From NCBI GenBank assembly GCA_040506275.1, contig JBEVXD010000006.1:164430-228429 (forward strand): DNA of 64,000 bases. Direction: 5' to 3'. This document shows positions 36,447-44,726 of the stretch, piece by piece (positions within the stretch are counted from its first letter, which is position 1; every line of letters starts with the position of its first letter). The notes under the pieces were generated by a model, which was not told where the DNA came from, did not search any database, and was given only the letters and a program-made list of their open reading frames with translations. A program made the translations under genes and the position numbers. This stretch comes from Thiodiazotropha sp040506275 (GTDB lineage Bacteria > Pseudomonadota > Gammaproteobacteria > Chromatiales > Chromatiaceae).

Positions 36447-37307
36447 ATGAGTTGGTTCGAAAAACTGATGCCAAGCCGCATCCGTACAGATGCCGGGCAT
36501 AAACGTGCAGTACCAGAGGGATTATGGGCCAAGTGTCCAGGATGCAGCGCGATCCTCTACCGGGCTGAGATGGAGAGAAACCTCGATGTCTGCCCGAAGT
36601 GTCACTACCACAACCGAATCGGCGCCAGAAGGCGACTTGAGACCTTCCTTGATCCTGAGCCACAGGAGGAGTTAGGTGTAAATCTTGAGTCTGTTGATCC
36701 ACTGAAATTCAAGGATAGTAAAAAGTATAAGGAACGTTTGACTCAAGCCCAGAAAAACTCCGGTGAAAAGGATGCTTTGGTGGCCATGCGTGGCCAGCTT
36801 AAAGGCCTGGATATCGTGGTAGCAGCATTTGAGTTTGGTTTCATGGGCGGTTCAATGGGGTCTGTGGTCGGTGAACGTTTTGTGCGTGCCGTCAATATGG
36901 CCTTGGAACGACATATCCCCCTGGTCTGTTTTTCTGCCAGTGGCGGTGCTCGCATGCAGGAGTCCCTGTTTTCACTGATGCAGATGGCTAAGACCAGTGC
37001 TGCTCTGGAGCGCCTGCAGAAACGTGGGTTGCCGTTTATCTCTGTGATGACAGACCCGACTATGGGTGGTGTTTCAGCCAGCCTGGCGATGTTGGGCGAT
37101 ATTAATATTGCTGAACCCAATGCCTTGATCGGATTTGCTGGCCCCAGGGTAATTGAGCAGACAGTACGTGAGAAGTTACCGGAAGGATTTCAGCGCAGTG
37201 AGTTTTTACTCGAGCATGGCGCAATCGATATGATTATCGATCGTCGGGATTTACGTGATCGAGTTGCTGACCTGCTCAGCATCCTGATGAGTAAACCAAG
37301 GGCTTGA
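36447..37307 (+). CDS. accD: Acetyl-CoA carboxylase carboxyltransferase subunit beta
   Basis: 286 residues; with AccA transfers CO2 from biotin to acetyl-CoA in the first step of fatty acid synthesis. The N-terminal C4 zinc ribbon is present (CPGCSAILYRAEMERNLDVC plus PKC), followed by the crotonase-like carboxyltransferase core (SASGGARMQES, MTDPTMGGVSASLAMLGDI). The length and domain order are standard. It lies between trpA and folC; a 143-base gap precedes folC. Confidence 0.97.
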   Translation: MSWFEKLMPSRIRTDAGHKRAVPEGLWAKCPGCSAILYRAEMERNLDVCPKCHYHNRIGARRRLETFLDPEPQEELGVNLESVDPLKFKDSKKYKERLTQAQKNSGEKDALVAMRGQLKGLDIVVAAFEFGFMGGSMGSVVGERFVRAVNMALERHIPLVCFSASGGARMQESLFSLMQMAKTSAALERLQKRGLPFISVMTDPTMGGVSASLAMLGDINIAEPNALIGFAGPRVIEQTVREKLPEGFQRSEFLLEHGAIDMIIDRRDLRDRVADLLSILMSKPRA

Positions 37308-37450
37308 GCTGGCTTCTGTTTGGGCGCGACACTCGGTGGATATTTGCACTGTCAGCACGCTTTGGAAAAGGCACCCCTTCTAATGTGGCTCTCGACATAT
37401 GGGAGCCATCCACTATTGTCTTGCCAGGCAAATACAGCCAATAGATACTG

Positions 37451-38719
37451 ATGCGTTTTAATACCCTTGACCAGTGGCTCGACTGGCAAACCACCCTGCA
37501 TCCGAAAGAGATCGACCTGGGTCTGGAACGGGTAACTGATGTATGGCATCGGCTTAAACCAAAAGGACTCCAGTCACTGGTAGTGACTGTCGCCGGCACT
37601 AATGGCAAAGGCTCCAGTGTAGCGCTGTTGGAGAGCATTTATCGTCATGCAGGGTATCAGGTAGGCGCCTATACCTCGCCCCATCTAATGCGTTATAACG
37701 AACGTATTCGCATCAATGGCCAAGAGGTATCCGATAGCGACCTGTGCCAGGCCTTTGAGCAGGTTGATCAGGCTCGGGGCCAGACCGTATTGACCTATTT
37801 CGAATTTGCCACCCTCACCGCATTGATTCTATTTACGCAGCAGAACCTCGACCTGGTGATTCTTGAAGTGGGTTTAGGCGGTCGATTGGATGCGGTCAAT
37901 ATCATCGATGCCGATGTGGCTTTGATCACAACCGTGGATCTGGATCATACCGATTGGCTTGGGGATAGCCGCCAACAGATCGGCCTGGAAAAGGCGGGTA
38001 TCATGCGTACAAACAGGCCAGTGGTGGTTGGAGACTGCGCGATACCTGAGACAGTGCCTGCATATGCTCAGGAAATAGGTGCTGAATTCTATTTGGCGGG
38101 CAGGGATTTTGAGCTGAGCCGTAACGATGATGTTTGGCAATGGGAGGCGAAGGGAGCCACTTTACTGCCTCTGCCCCAATTGAGTTTTAACGGCAAAGGG
38201 CAGATCAGTAATGTCAGCGCCGTGATGATGGTCTGCTCACTGCTGCAATCCAGATTGCCACTGAATCAGATGCAGATGATCAATGGTTTGGAGCAAGTCT
38301 CATTGCAGGGACGCGCCCAGTTGATTGAGGGAGAGCCTAGCCTGCTACTCGACGTGGCTCACAATCCTCAGTCTGTCGCATCGCTTAAGGCGTACCTGGA
38401 TCGAAATGACTGGCCTGGCAGGATATATGCGCTGTTCGGCCTTTTAAAGGATAAGAATGCCGAATCGATTGTGGAGATCATAACTCCTGCTGTCTCAGAG
38501 TGGTATCTTATCGATCTTCCAGGAAGCAGGGGGCAAAGTGCTGAACAGTTGGCCAAGACGATTCGACAGAGTGGGGTAGAGAGTCCTGTTTACTGCCACC
38601 ACAATTTTTCGAGTGCTTTTGAAGCAGCTCAAGCAGAGGCAGAGCCACAAGACTTGCTGTTGATATTCGGCTCCTTTCTGTTAGTTGGAGATGCGTTACA
38701 GTATTTGAAGGCAGAATGA
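37451..38719 (+). CDS. folC: Bifunctional dihydrofolate/folylpolyglutamate synthase
   Basis: 422 residues; adds glutamate to dihydropteroate and then to folates. The Mur-ligase-type P-loop VTVAGTNGKGSSVALLE lies at about residue 46, with the FEFATLTALILF and EVGLGGRLDAVNIID blocks behind it and the C-terminal ligase domain (LLLDVAHNPQSVASLKAYL). Following accD and preceding a SPOR-domain gene is the conserved gammaproteobacterial order. Confidence 0.96.
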   Translation: MRFNTLDQWLDWQTTLHPKEIDLGLERVTDVWHRLKPKGLQSLVVTVAGTNGKGSSVALLESIYRHAGYQVGAYTSPHLMRYNERIRINGQEVSDSDLCQAFEQVDQARGQTVLTYFEFATLTALILFTQQNLDLVILEVGLGGRLDAVNIIDADVALITTVDLDHTDWLGDSRQQIGLEKAGIMRTNRPVVVGDCAIPETVPAYAQEIGAEFYLAGRDFELSRNDDVWQWEAKGATLLPLPQLSFNGKGQISNVSAVMMVCSLLQSRLPLNQMQMINGLEQVSLQGRAQLIEGEPSLLLDVAHNPQSVASLKAYLDRNDWPGRIYALFGLLKDKNAESIVEIITPAVSEWYLIDLPGSRGQSAEQLAKTIRQSGVESPVYCHHNFSSAFEAAQAEAEPQDLLLIFGSFLLVGDALQYLKAE

Positions 38720-38849
38720 GGTCATCGGTGGGAACTGGTATACTTGCACATTAATATAAACGAGTCGTTAAGGCGGTGGCAGAAGATGATCTTTTATGGC
38801 GCCGTACTAATGTTTAAAAAATCTTCGCTGCTAGATGGATGTGAATGAT

Positions 38850-39401
38850 ATGGCCCTGGAGGAGAGACTGAAACAGAGGATGCTGGGCGGTGCAGTGCTG
38901 GTTGCACTGATCGTCATTTTTGTTCCTATGTTAATCGAAGAGCCGGTTGAGAAACGCGATAAGTCGACCCATTCCATACCGATAAAGCCTCAATCACAGA
39001 CAATCAAACCAGTTCAACCTGTGACACCTGTAAAGCCGCCAAAAAAGGTTGTTTCTGAGGCACCTCCGCCAAAACCTGTGGTCAAACAGACAGCAAAACC
39101 CAAGCCTGTTGTAAAAGCCGAGCCTAAGAAGCCTCTATCCACTGAAAAACCGCGCTCTTCACCTACCGCCTGGATAATACAGGTGGCCAGCCTTACAAAT
39201 GAGACGAATGCTGAAAAGTTGGTGGAAAAGTTACGTAAAGCAGATTTGCCGGCACAGATGGAACTTGTCAAATTGGCTGGTAAACGACACTATCGTATAA
39301 GGGTAGGGCCAGAGGTTGATCACAGACTGGCTGAGAAGATGCTTGCTAAGATAAAAAAAGATTTCAAAATGAATCCGAAACTGATGCGCTATCCTCAATG
39401 A
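38850..39401 (+). CDS. dedD: SPOR-domain cell-division protein (DedD-like)
   Basis: 183 residues from the ATG at 38850 (MALEERLKQRMLGGAVLV), which matches the usual DedD start; an ATG at 38835 would add five residues. One membrane helix (AVLVALIVIFVPMLI) near the N-terminus, a long Pro/Lys-rich linker, then a C-terminal SPOR domain (AWIIQVASLTNETNAEKLVE, YRIRVGPEVD) that binds denuded septal peptidoglycan. In Pseudomonas-type genomes cvpA-purF follow folC-dedD; here gspC follows instead. Confidence 0.88.
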   Translation: MALEERLKQRMLGGAVLVALIVIFVPMLIEEPVEKRDKSTHSIPIKPQSQTIKPVQPVTPVKPPKKVVSEAPPPKPVVKQTAKPKPVVKAEPKKPLSTEKPRSSPTAWIIQVASLTNETNAEKLVEKLRKADLPAQMELVKLAGKRHYRIRVGPEVDHRLAEKMLAKIKKDFKMNPKLMRYPQ

Positions 39402-39438
39402 GTGATGGATCAATGCTAGGGCCCAGTGGAAACCTGAG

Positions 39439-40392
39439 ATGAATATCGCAACACGTGCACAATCCTATTTCAATGGATGGATGGATGATAAAAGCTCGAC
39501 TAAATGGCTGGAGGGTTTTCTCAGCAGTCAGTTGCCGATCATTGTCACCGTAATACTAATTCTGCTGATCAGCTTACGGGCTGCAGATCTTACCTGGAGC
39601 CTTATACCTGCACCTCAGGTTCCGTTTCATGTACCCCCTACCTCCACGTCACAAACATCGACTTCAAAAGTCTCACCAACTGACATCAATCAGCTATCAA
39701 AACTTGCCAAACTGCACCTTTTCGGTGAAGCCGGTGTGAGCAGAAAGCCAAAGAAGGTTGACAAAAAAGCACCGGAAACCCGCTTGAACCTCACTTTACA
39801 TGGTGTTTTCGTGGCTGAGCAGCCTGAAAATGGTGCAGCCATCATCGGCACCGGCTCCAAACAGAAATATCATAAAGTAGGTGGTGCAGTGATGTCTGGT
39901 GTGACACTTCAGGGTGTCTATACCGATCGGGTTGTGCTTATGAGAAAAGGAGAGTCTGAGGTATTGAAATTTCCCAAGATCAAAAATAAAAGTGCTCCGA
40001 GCAAGGGAAGAACTCCTAAAAAAAGCAAACGTACTGTTAAAACCAGGGAGAACTTCGGTCCCAGTGTTGGATCGTCTCGCAAGGCGAATCTCAGTCAATA
40101 CCGGGATATGTTGCGTGAAGAGCCTCTAAAGGTTTTCGAATATGTACGTTTTGTACCGGTCAAATCACGTGATGGCATGAAGGGATATCGCATTCTGCCT
40201 CAGAAAAATCGTGAGTTGTACAATCAACTTGGGGTCAGACCTTCTGATCTGGTTACTGCAGTTAATGGCATTCCACTGACCAATGACAAAGAGGCGATGA
40301 AATTGATGGATCAACTCAAAGACTCGCAGACGCTGCAGGTGGATATCATTCGCAATGGCCAGTCCCGGTCATTGAGCTTCGATCTAAATTAA
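39439..40392 (+). CDS. gspC: Type II secretion system protein C (GspC), isolated
   Basis: 317 residues with GspC architecture: a short cytoplasmic N-terminus, one membrane helix (LPIIVTVILILLISLRAADL), the periplasmic homology region (LHLFGEAGVSRKP, LNLTLHGVFVAEQPENGAAI) that binds GspD, and a C-terminal PDZ-like domain (LGVRPSDLVTAVNGIPLTND). A basic Ser/Lys-rich linker separates the two. It links the inner-membrane platform to the secretin. No other gsp gene lies in the window; a repeat element starts 164 bases downstream. The rest of the machinery must be elsewhere. Confidence 0.85.
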   Translation: MNIATRAQSYFNGWMDDKSSTKWLEGFLSSQLPIIVTVILILLISLRAADLTWSLIPAPQVPFHVPPTSTSQTSTSKVSPTDINQLSKLAKLHLFGEAGVSRKPKKVDKKAPETRLNLTLHGVFVAEQPENGAAIIGTGSKQKYHKVGGAVMSGVTLQGVYTDRVVLMRKGESEVLKFPKIKNKSAPSKGRTPKKSKRTVKTRENFGPSVGSSRKANLSQYRDMLREEPLKVFEYVRFVPVKSRDGMKGYRILPQKNRELYNQLGVRPSDLVTAVNGIPLTNDKEAMKLMDQLKDSQTLQVDIIRNGQSRSLSFDLN

Positions 40393-40555
40393 TAAAGGCT
40401 GCGGCCAGTGATTGTTATGCTAAGGGGCTAGTGCGTAGCGACTATCCCTTTGAGGCCAAACTACTCTTGGGCAATTCATTATGTTTGAGGTGGAGATAGA
40501 TCATATTCGTAGAATGTCACTTTGCCATCACCACCCTTTGGTCGCTCAATAAACA

Positions 40556-40878
40556 CTAGTGGGCCATGCTGGTAATAAGGTAACGATCAGCCGTTCCCAC
40601 TAGATTTTTATCTGGGATTAGAGTGGATTTCAATGACGGGTAGGTTGGATAAGCGGAGCGCCATCCAACATTTTCAGGTGGTTCCCGCAGGAGATTGTCG
40701 GATGGCGCTCCGCTTATCCGACCTACATCAGGTTATGCATTAAGCCATCTAGGAGACAGACACATTCTTACTAAATGAAATATTTAGGACTGGCCGGCCA
40801 ATTCAAGTGAGTGCAACGACACTGCTGAGGCTTGTGGGACCGGCTGATCGTTACCTTATTTACCGCATGGCCCACTAG
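40556..40878. mobile_element. MITE-like element with 48-bp terminal inverted repeats
   Basis: The left end (40556-40603) and right end (40831-40878) are near-complementary 48-base units; both contain GGCTGATCGTTACCTTATT or its complement. Each unit is itself bounded by CTAGTGGG/CCCACTAG-like ends. Between them lies a separate palindrome (40640-40726). No transposase is present. A 37-base partial copy of one end sits at 23641. It fills most of the 531-base gap between gspC and the DUF971 gene; 40393-40555 shows nothing else. Confidence 0.75.
40640..40726. repeat. 27-bp inverted repeat (large hairpin) inside the MITE-like element
   Basis: GTAGGTTGGATAAGCGGAGC... (40640-40666) and its complement ...GCTCCGCTTATCCGACCTAC (40700-40726) pair with one mismatch over 27 bases, with a 33-base loop. 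Similar palindromes with GATAAGCGGAGCGCCATCC are widespread dispersed repeats in proteobacterial genomes. Confidence 0.85.
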
Positions 40879-40923
40879 CCACCAAATAGTGACAGAACAA
40901 AGTGACAATATAACTAAGCCAAT

Positions 40924-41562
40924 TCAAAGGTCAGGCGTTGCAGGAGGGGTAGGCTGATTAGGTACCAGAGCCACCTCATCACCATTCGCCAATGGGGTAA
41001 ACATCTCAGCAAATTGCTTGTTGACCGTTGGCCGGAGTAGTGACTCGTCGAATACAGGTGCAATTTCCGGGCGTCGCATTCTCATCAGTTTCAACAGATC
41101 GGTAATTGTGGAGACTGACTGGGGAAGTTGTATCTCTTCAGTCTCTTTGCCGATCTTGTTTGCCAGCCAAGCAAAATAGAACAGTTTTACCACCCGTTCT
41201 TTCTGCTCATCGTTTTGCCGCTGATAGCCCATGGCTTGCAGCTTTTCCAAGTACTTTTTCCAGTTTTCCTCATACTCCGAGCCCAACTGATAGAGGGTTT
41301 CCCAGGAGAAGATACCGGTATCATGACCGTCATCAAATACGAGACGAATGGCATACTGACCCTGAGGCTCGATTTTTTCGATATTGACCGACTCTTTGCC
41401 AGTGACAGGGATTTTGCTCGTCTTGACCTCAGCTGCGGTGGAAAAAACACGCAGATATTCACAGGGGAGCTCAAAGTTGGCTCCATCGGAGAATCGAAGT
41501 GCCAGAAGACGGGATTTCCTGTGCAAATTGATTTCAATGGGGCTAGGGGTCTCGGTAGTCAT
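40924..41562 (-). CDS. DUF971 domain fused to a MoaD/ThiS-like domain
   Basis: 212 residues from the ATG at 41560-41562; a TTG at 41595 would add 11. Residues 10-110 match DUF971 (ALRFSDGANFELPCEYLRVF, YAIRLVFDDGHDTGIFSWET), a domain seen in gamma-butyrobetaine hydroxylases and beside Mrp-type Fe-S proteins. Residues 124-200 look like a beta-grasp MoaD domain (VVKLFYFAWLANKIGKETEE, then LLRPTVNKQFAEMFTPLANG, DEVALVP). The C-terminal Gly-Gly needed for sulfur transfer is absent; the protein ends in a Pro/Thr tail. The frame is continuous. Both flanks carry palindromic elements. Function unknown. Confidence 0.7.
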   Translation of the reverse strand: MTTETPSPIEINLHRKSRLLALRFSDGANFELPCEYLRVFSTAAEVKTSKIPVTGKESVNIEKIEPQGQYAIRLVFDDGHDTGIFSWETLYQLGSEYEENWKKYLEKLQAMGYQRQNDEQKERVVKLFYFAWLANKIGKETEEIQLPQSVSTITDLLKLMRMRRPEIAPVFDESLLRPTVNKQFAEMFTPLANGDEVALVPNQPTPPATPDL

Positions 41563-41669
41563 GGTGTCGGTCAGCACAGTTTGATCAGGGGTCAAGGATC
41601 ATGTCACAGAACAGGTTCCTGCTTCAACCGGGACATATCAATGGGTGAATATTAACCCGGCACCTTAAT

Positions 41670-41951
41670 ATTAACCCGGCGACTAAGTATGTTGTCTTCA
41701 GCCGAAGTGTACCAGCCTGCGGCAAGGCATCAAAACGCCGCTGTAGCACTCCTACAGCAAGTTTTGATAATGCAGTCTGCAGGCAGGCACACTTCGGCCT
41801 CTCTTTTAAAATCATATTGTTAGGGGTTTCAAGCCTGCCCTTGCTCGGTGTTGCGGCTCTTGACAAGGGAACAACCATTGCCTGCGAGCCGCGCCTTGAT
41901 CAAAGGCAGGCTTGAAACCCTGAAGACGACATACTTAGTCGCCGGGTTAAT
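41670..41951. mobile_element. MITE-like element with 32-bp terminal inverted repeats and two internal hairpins
   Basis: The left end ATTAACCCGGCGACTAAGTA... (41670-41701) is repeated inverted at 41920-41951 with one mismatch in 32 bases. Inside are two further long hairpins: 41701-41798 (outer arms GCCGAAGTGT/ACACTTCGGC) and 41824-41920 (16-bp perfect arms GGGTTTCAAGCCTGCC/GGCAGGCTTGAAACCC). No protein is encoded. A partial extra copy of the end (ATTAACCCGGC) lies at 41651. It occupies most of the 441-base gap before the SDR gene. Confidence 0.75.
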
Positions 41952-42003
41952 AGTATATCCATGTGATACCCGCATGCTCATTTGAGGCTCATCTCAACGC
42001 CTT

Positions 42004-42852
42004 CTAACGTCGCCCGTTACCAGATACCTTGAGCAGTACGCGATCCATACCACGGCTGGTCAAAATGCGTCTCAGCAGAGCAAAAAGGTAGGTAGGAAAG
42101 GTCACCGGATACCTGGTTTTGGCTGATTGGCTCTCCAGGGCGTGAATGACTCGTTTCAAAACTGCTTCGGGAGGCAGTGTGAATGGGGTGGCAGGACCCT
42201 CTTTTTCGAGTCTGGACAACATCGCCTGGTAGTGTGTTCTGTGGGCTGAGTGTTCCGGGTCGATGTTTTTTCGCCACATAGTAAGGGCATTGTCCCGGAA
42301 TCGGCTCTCAATAGGTCCAGGCTCAATGAGAGAGACCTGTATGCCACTGTCAGCCAGTTCCATACGAAGGGTATCTGTCAGCCCCTCCAATGCATATTTA
42401 GTGGCAACATAGGCCCCTCGATAGGGGAGGGTCATGAAGCCAAGGATAGAGCTGTTCTGGATGATGCGCCCCATTCCCTGTTTGCGCATGGTGGGAATTA
42501 CCTGGCAGGTCAGATCGTGCCATCCGAAGAGGTTGGTTTCAAATTGTTCACGCAACACCGCCACGCTGAGATCTTCCACTGCGCCAACCTGACCATAGGC
42601 GCCGTTATTGAACAGGGCATACAGAGTTCCTCCAGTCTCATTCAAAACATTTTCCACAGTGGCTTTGATAGTTTCACTATCGGTCAGATCCAGCCTGAAT
42701 GCCTTGAAACCCTGCTGTTGTAAATTGGTGACGTCATCAGGGTTACGGGCGGTTGCGAATACATCATAGCCACGTGTTTTCAGTCCCTTGGCGACACATA
42801 GACCGATACCACTTGAGCAGCCTGTGATGAGTATACTTTTCGTATCGGTCAT
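42004..42852 (-). CDS. Short-chain dehydrogenase/reductase (classical SDR)
   Basis: 282 residues with a complete classical SDR core: cofactor loop TGCSSGIG (residues 10-17), NNGAYG, a catalytic Ser in NSSILGFMTLP and YVATK for the Tyr-x-x-x-Lys pair. The substrate-binding loop and C-terminal extension (SQSAKTRYPVTFPTYLFALL) resemble the group of long SDRs often annotated as membrane-associated oxidoreductases acting on lipids or retinol-like substrates. It stands alone, divergent from pomA across 188 bases. Substrate unknown. Confidence 0.88.
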   Translation of the reverse strand: MTDTKSILITGCSSGIGLCVAKGLKTRGYDVFATARNPDDVTNLQQQGFKAFRLDLTDSETIKATVENVLNETGGTLYALFNNGAYGQVGAVEDLSVAVLREQFETNLFGWHDLTCQVIPTMRKQGMGRIIQNSSILGFMTLPYRGAYVATKYALEGLTDTLRMELADSGIQVSLIEPGPIESRFRDNALTMWRKNIDPEHSAHRTHYQAMLSRLEKEGPATPFTLPPEAVLKRVIHALESQSAKTRYPVTFPTYLFALLRRILTSRGMDRVLLKVSGNGRR

Positions 42853-43040
42853 AGGGACAACTTACCTCTGTGTTGGGGGTTAAAATAGACTGGAAATTCC
42901 TAAACCAGGAATTAAAGTTTGACTCATTGTGACCGCTAAACCAAACAGATTAATCGCATTGAGACAACTCTATTTGATCCGGATAGAGAATTGCCCTGAA
43001 AAGCGACTAAAACAGCAACGGAGTATCGGAGAATATTTAG

Positions 43041-43799
43041 GTGGACATTGCGACACTGATTGGTCTTTTAGGTGGATTCGGCATAATCATCGGAGCGATC
43101 GCCTCAGGTGGCGACGTGATGCTATTTGTCAATGTTCCTTCTCTTCTTATCGTTGTCGGTGGTACCTTCATGGTAACCCTGATGCAGGTCTCTCTGGGTG
43201 ATTTTCTCGGTTCCTTCAGTATGGGCATGAAGGCCTTTTTTTATAAAACCGATGATCCTAAGAAACTGATTGAGGAAGCGGTAGAGCTGGCTGACATCGC
43301 ACGCAAAAATGGCTTGTTGGCACTGGAAGGGCAAGAGATCTCCAACAATTTTCTACAGCAGGGCATCGGTCTCTGTGTAGACGGACACGATCCGGTACTG
43401 GTGAACAAACTGTTGACCAAAGATATAGATCTTACGATTCAGCGTCACGAAGTAGGCCAAACAATGTTTAAAAACATGGCTACCATGGCACCGGCGATGG
43501 GTATGATCGGAACCCTGGTGGGGCTGGTTCAAATGTTGGCGAATATGTCCGATCCAGCGAGTATCGGTCCTGCGATGGCTGTTGCATTGTTGACAACCCT
43601 GTATGGTGCGGTAATAGCGAATGCCTTCGCTCAACCTATCTCTGATAAGCTGGCCAGAGCCAGCAGTATGGAGAAAACCAATAAATCATTGATCATCGAG
43701 ACAATCTCAGGAATTCAGGAAGGTATGAATCCGAGGGTATTGGAGCAACTGCTTAGTACCTATCTGCCCACAGGCAAGCGCCCTGTTCAGGAAAGCTGA
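43041..43799 (+). CDS. pomA: Flagellar stator protein PomA (MotA family)
   Basis: 252 residues; four membrane helices, starting with MDIATLIGLLGGFGIIIGAI and ending with TTLYGAVIANAFAQPI. The family block near GQTMFKNMATMAPAMGMIGTLVGLVQML holds the channel-lining helices. The N-terminal sequence and length match the sodium-type PomA more than E. coli MotA (295). The start is GTG at 43041. Its stop is followed two bases later by pomB, the invariant stator pair order. It forms the ion channel that drives the flagellar motor. Confidence 0.93.
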   Translation: MDIATLIGLLGGFGIIIGAIASGGDVMLFVNVPSLLIVVGGTFMVTLMQVSLGDFLGSFSMGMKAFFYKTDDPKKLIEEAVELADIARKNGLLALEGQEISNNFLQQGIGLCVDGHDPVLVNKLLTKDIDLTIQRHEVGQTMFKNMATMAPAMGMIGTLVGLVQMLANMSDPASIGPAMAVALLTTLYGAVIANAFAQPISDKLARASSMEKTNKSLIIETISGIQEGMNPRVLEQLLSTYLPTGKRPVQES

Positions 43800-43801
43800 G
43801 A

Positions 43802-44668
43802 ATGGCTGACGAATGTCCCAAATGTCCTGAGGGTCTCCCAGCGTGGTTGTCCACCTTCGCGGATCTGATGTCATTGCTGATGTGCTTCTTCGTGCTACTG
43901 CTCTCTTTTGCAGAGGTTGATGCCCAGCGGTTTAAAAAAATGGCGGAGTCGATGAAGGATGCCTTCGGTGTGCAACGGGAGATACCGGCTGTCGATATCG
44001 TCATGGGCACCAGCGTTATCATGCAGGAGTTCAGTCCGGGCAAGCCGGAGCCTTCACCAATCGATGATATCCGACAGACCACGACAAATATAGAGCAGGA
44101 ATTTCTTGAGCAACAGGAACAACTAGATATCGATGTGGCCAAGGCCGCGATGCAGGAAAAACTGGAGCAGGAGGTAGAATCTCAGGCTGTTGAGCTTCAG
44201 GAGATGCTTGAGGAAGAGATAAAAGAAGGGCTGATCGATGTCGATACGGAAGCCACAAACATTATCATACGTATACAGGAAAAGGGCTCTTTTCCTTCAG
44301 GGCGGGCTAATCTGAACCCAGATTTTTTTGAGGTGATCTCGAAAATTACCGATGTAGTGGCGACGACGCCAGGTAGGATTATCGTGGCTGGCCACACAGA
44401 CAATATACCGATCTCCACCAAGCGATTTCGCTCCAACTGGGAGCTATCTTCAGCCCGTGCAGTCACTGTTGTGCATGCCATGTTGAGTAATGCAAGTATC
44501 GAAGAAGATCGTTTTCTGATTCAGGGCTATGCTGATTCAAAGCCGCTTGTCGAAAACGATTCCTCTGAAAACCGTGCTCAAAACAGACGTGTTGAATTGG
44601 TGATACAGCGTGGTGAGGAGGTTGAAAACAGCCCTGAATCTGCTGCAATGCCTGAGGAAATAAACTGA
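43802..44668 (+). CDS. pomB: Flagellar stator protein PomB (MotB family)
   Basis: 288 residues. The single N-terminal helix (LSTFADLMSLLMCFFVLLLS) holds the essential ion-binding Asp21. The preceding ECPKCPEGLPAW and the FADLMSLLMCFFV pattern resemble Vibrio PomB, so Na+ coupling is likely. A long acidic coiled stretch (about 100-155) serves as plug/linker, and the C-terminal OmpA-like domain (VAGHTDNIPISTKRFRSNWE, LSSARA) anchors to peptidoglycan. It follows pomA by two bases; a PilZ gene follows 58 bases later. Confidence 0.93.
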   Translation: MADECPKCPEGLPAWLSTFADLMSLLMCFFVLLLSFAEVDAQRFKKMAESMKDAFGVQREIPAVDIVMGTSVIMQEFSPGKPEPSPIDDIRQTTTNIEQEFLEQQEQLDIDVAKAAMQEKLEQEVESQAVELQEMLEEEIKEGLIDVDTEATNIIIRIQEKGSFPSGRANLNPDFFEVISKITDVVATTPGRIIVAGHTDNIPISTKRFRSNWELSSARAVTVVHAMLSNASIEEDRFLIQGYADSKPLVENDSSENRAQNRRVELVIQRGEEVENSPESAAMPEEIN

Positions 44669-44726
44669 TTCAAAATATTTGCAATAACAGTTTTAGTGTT
44701 AACCGGCCCGAATAGGAGTCTGACCG

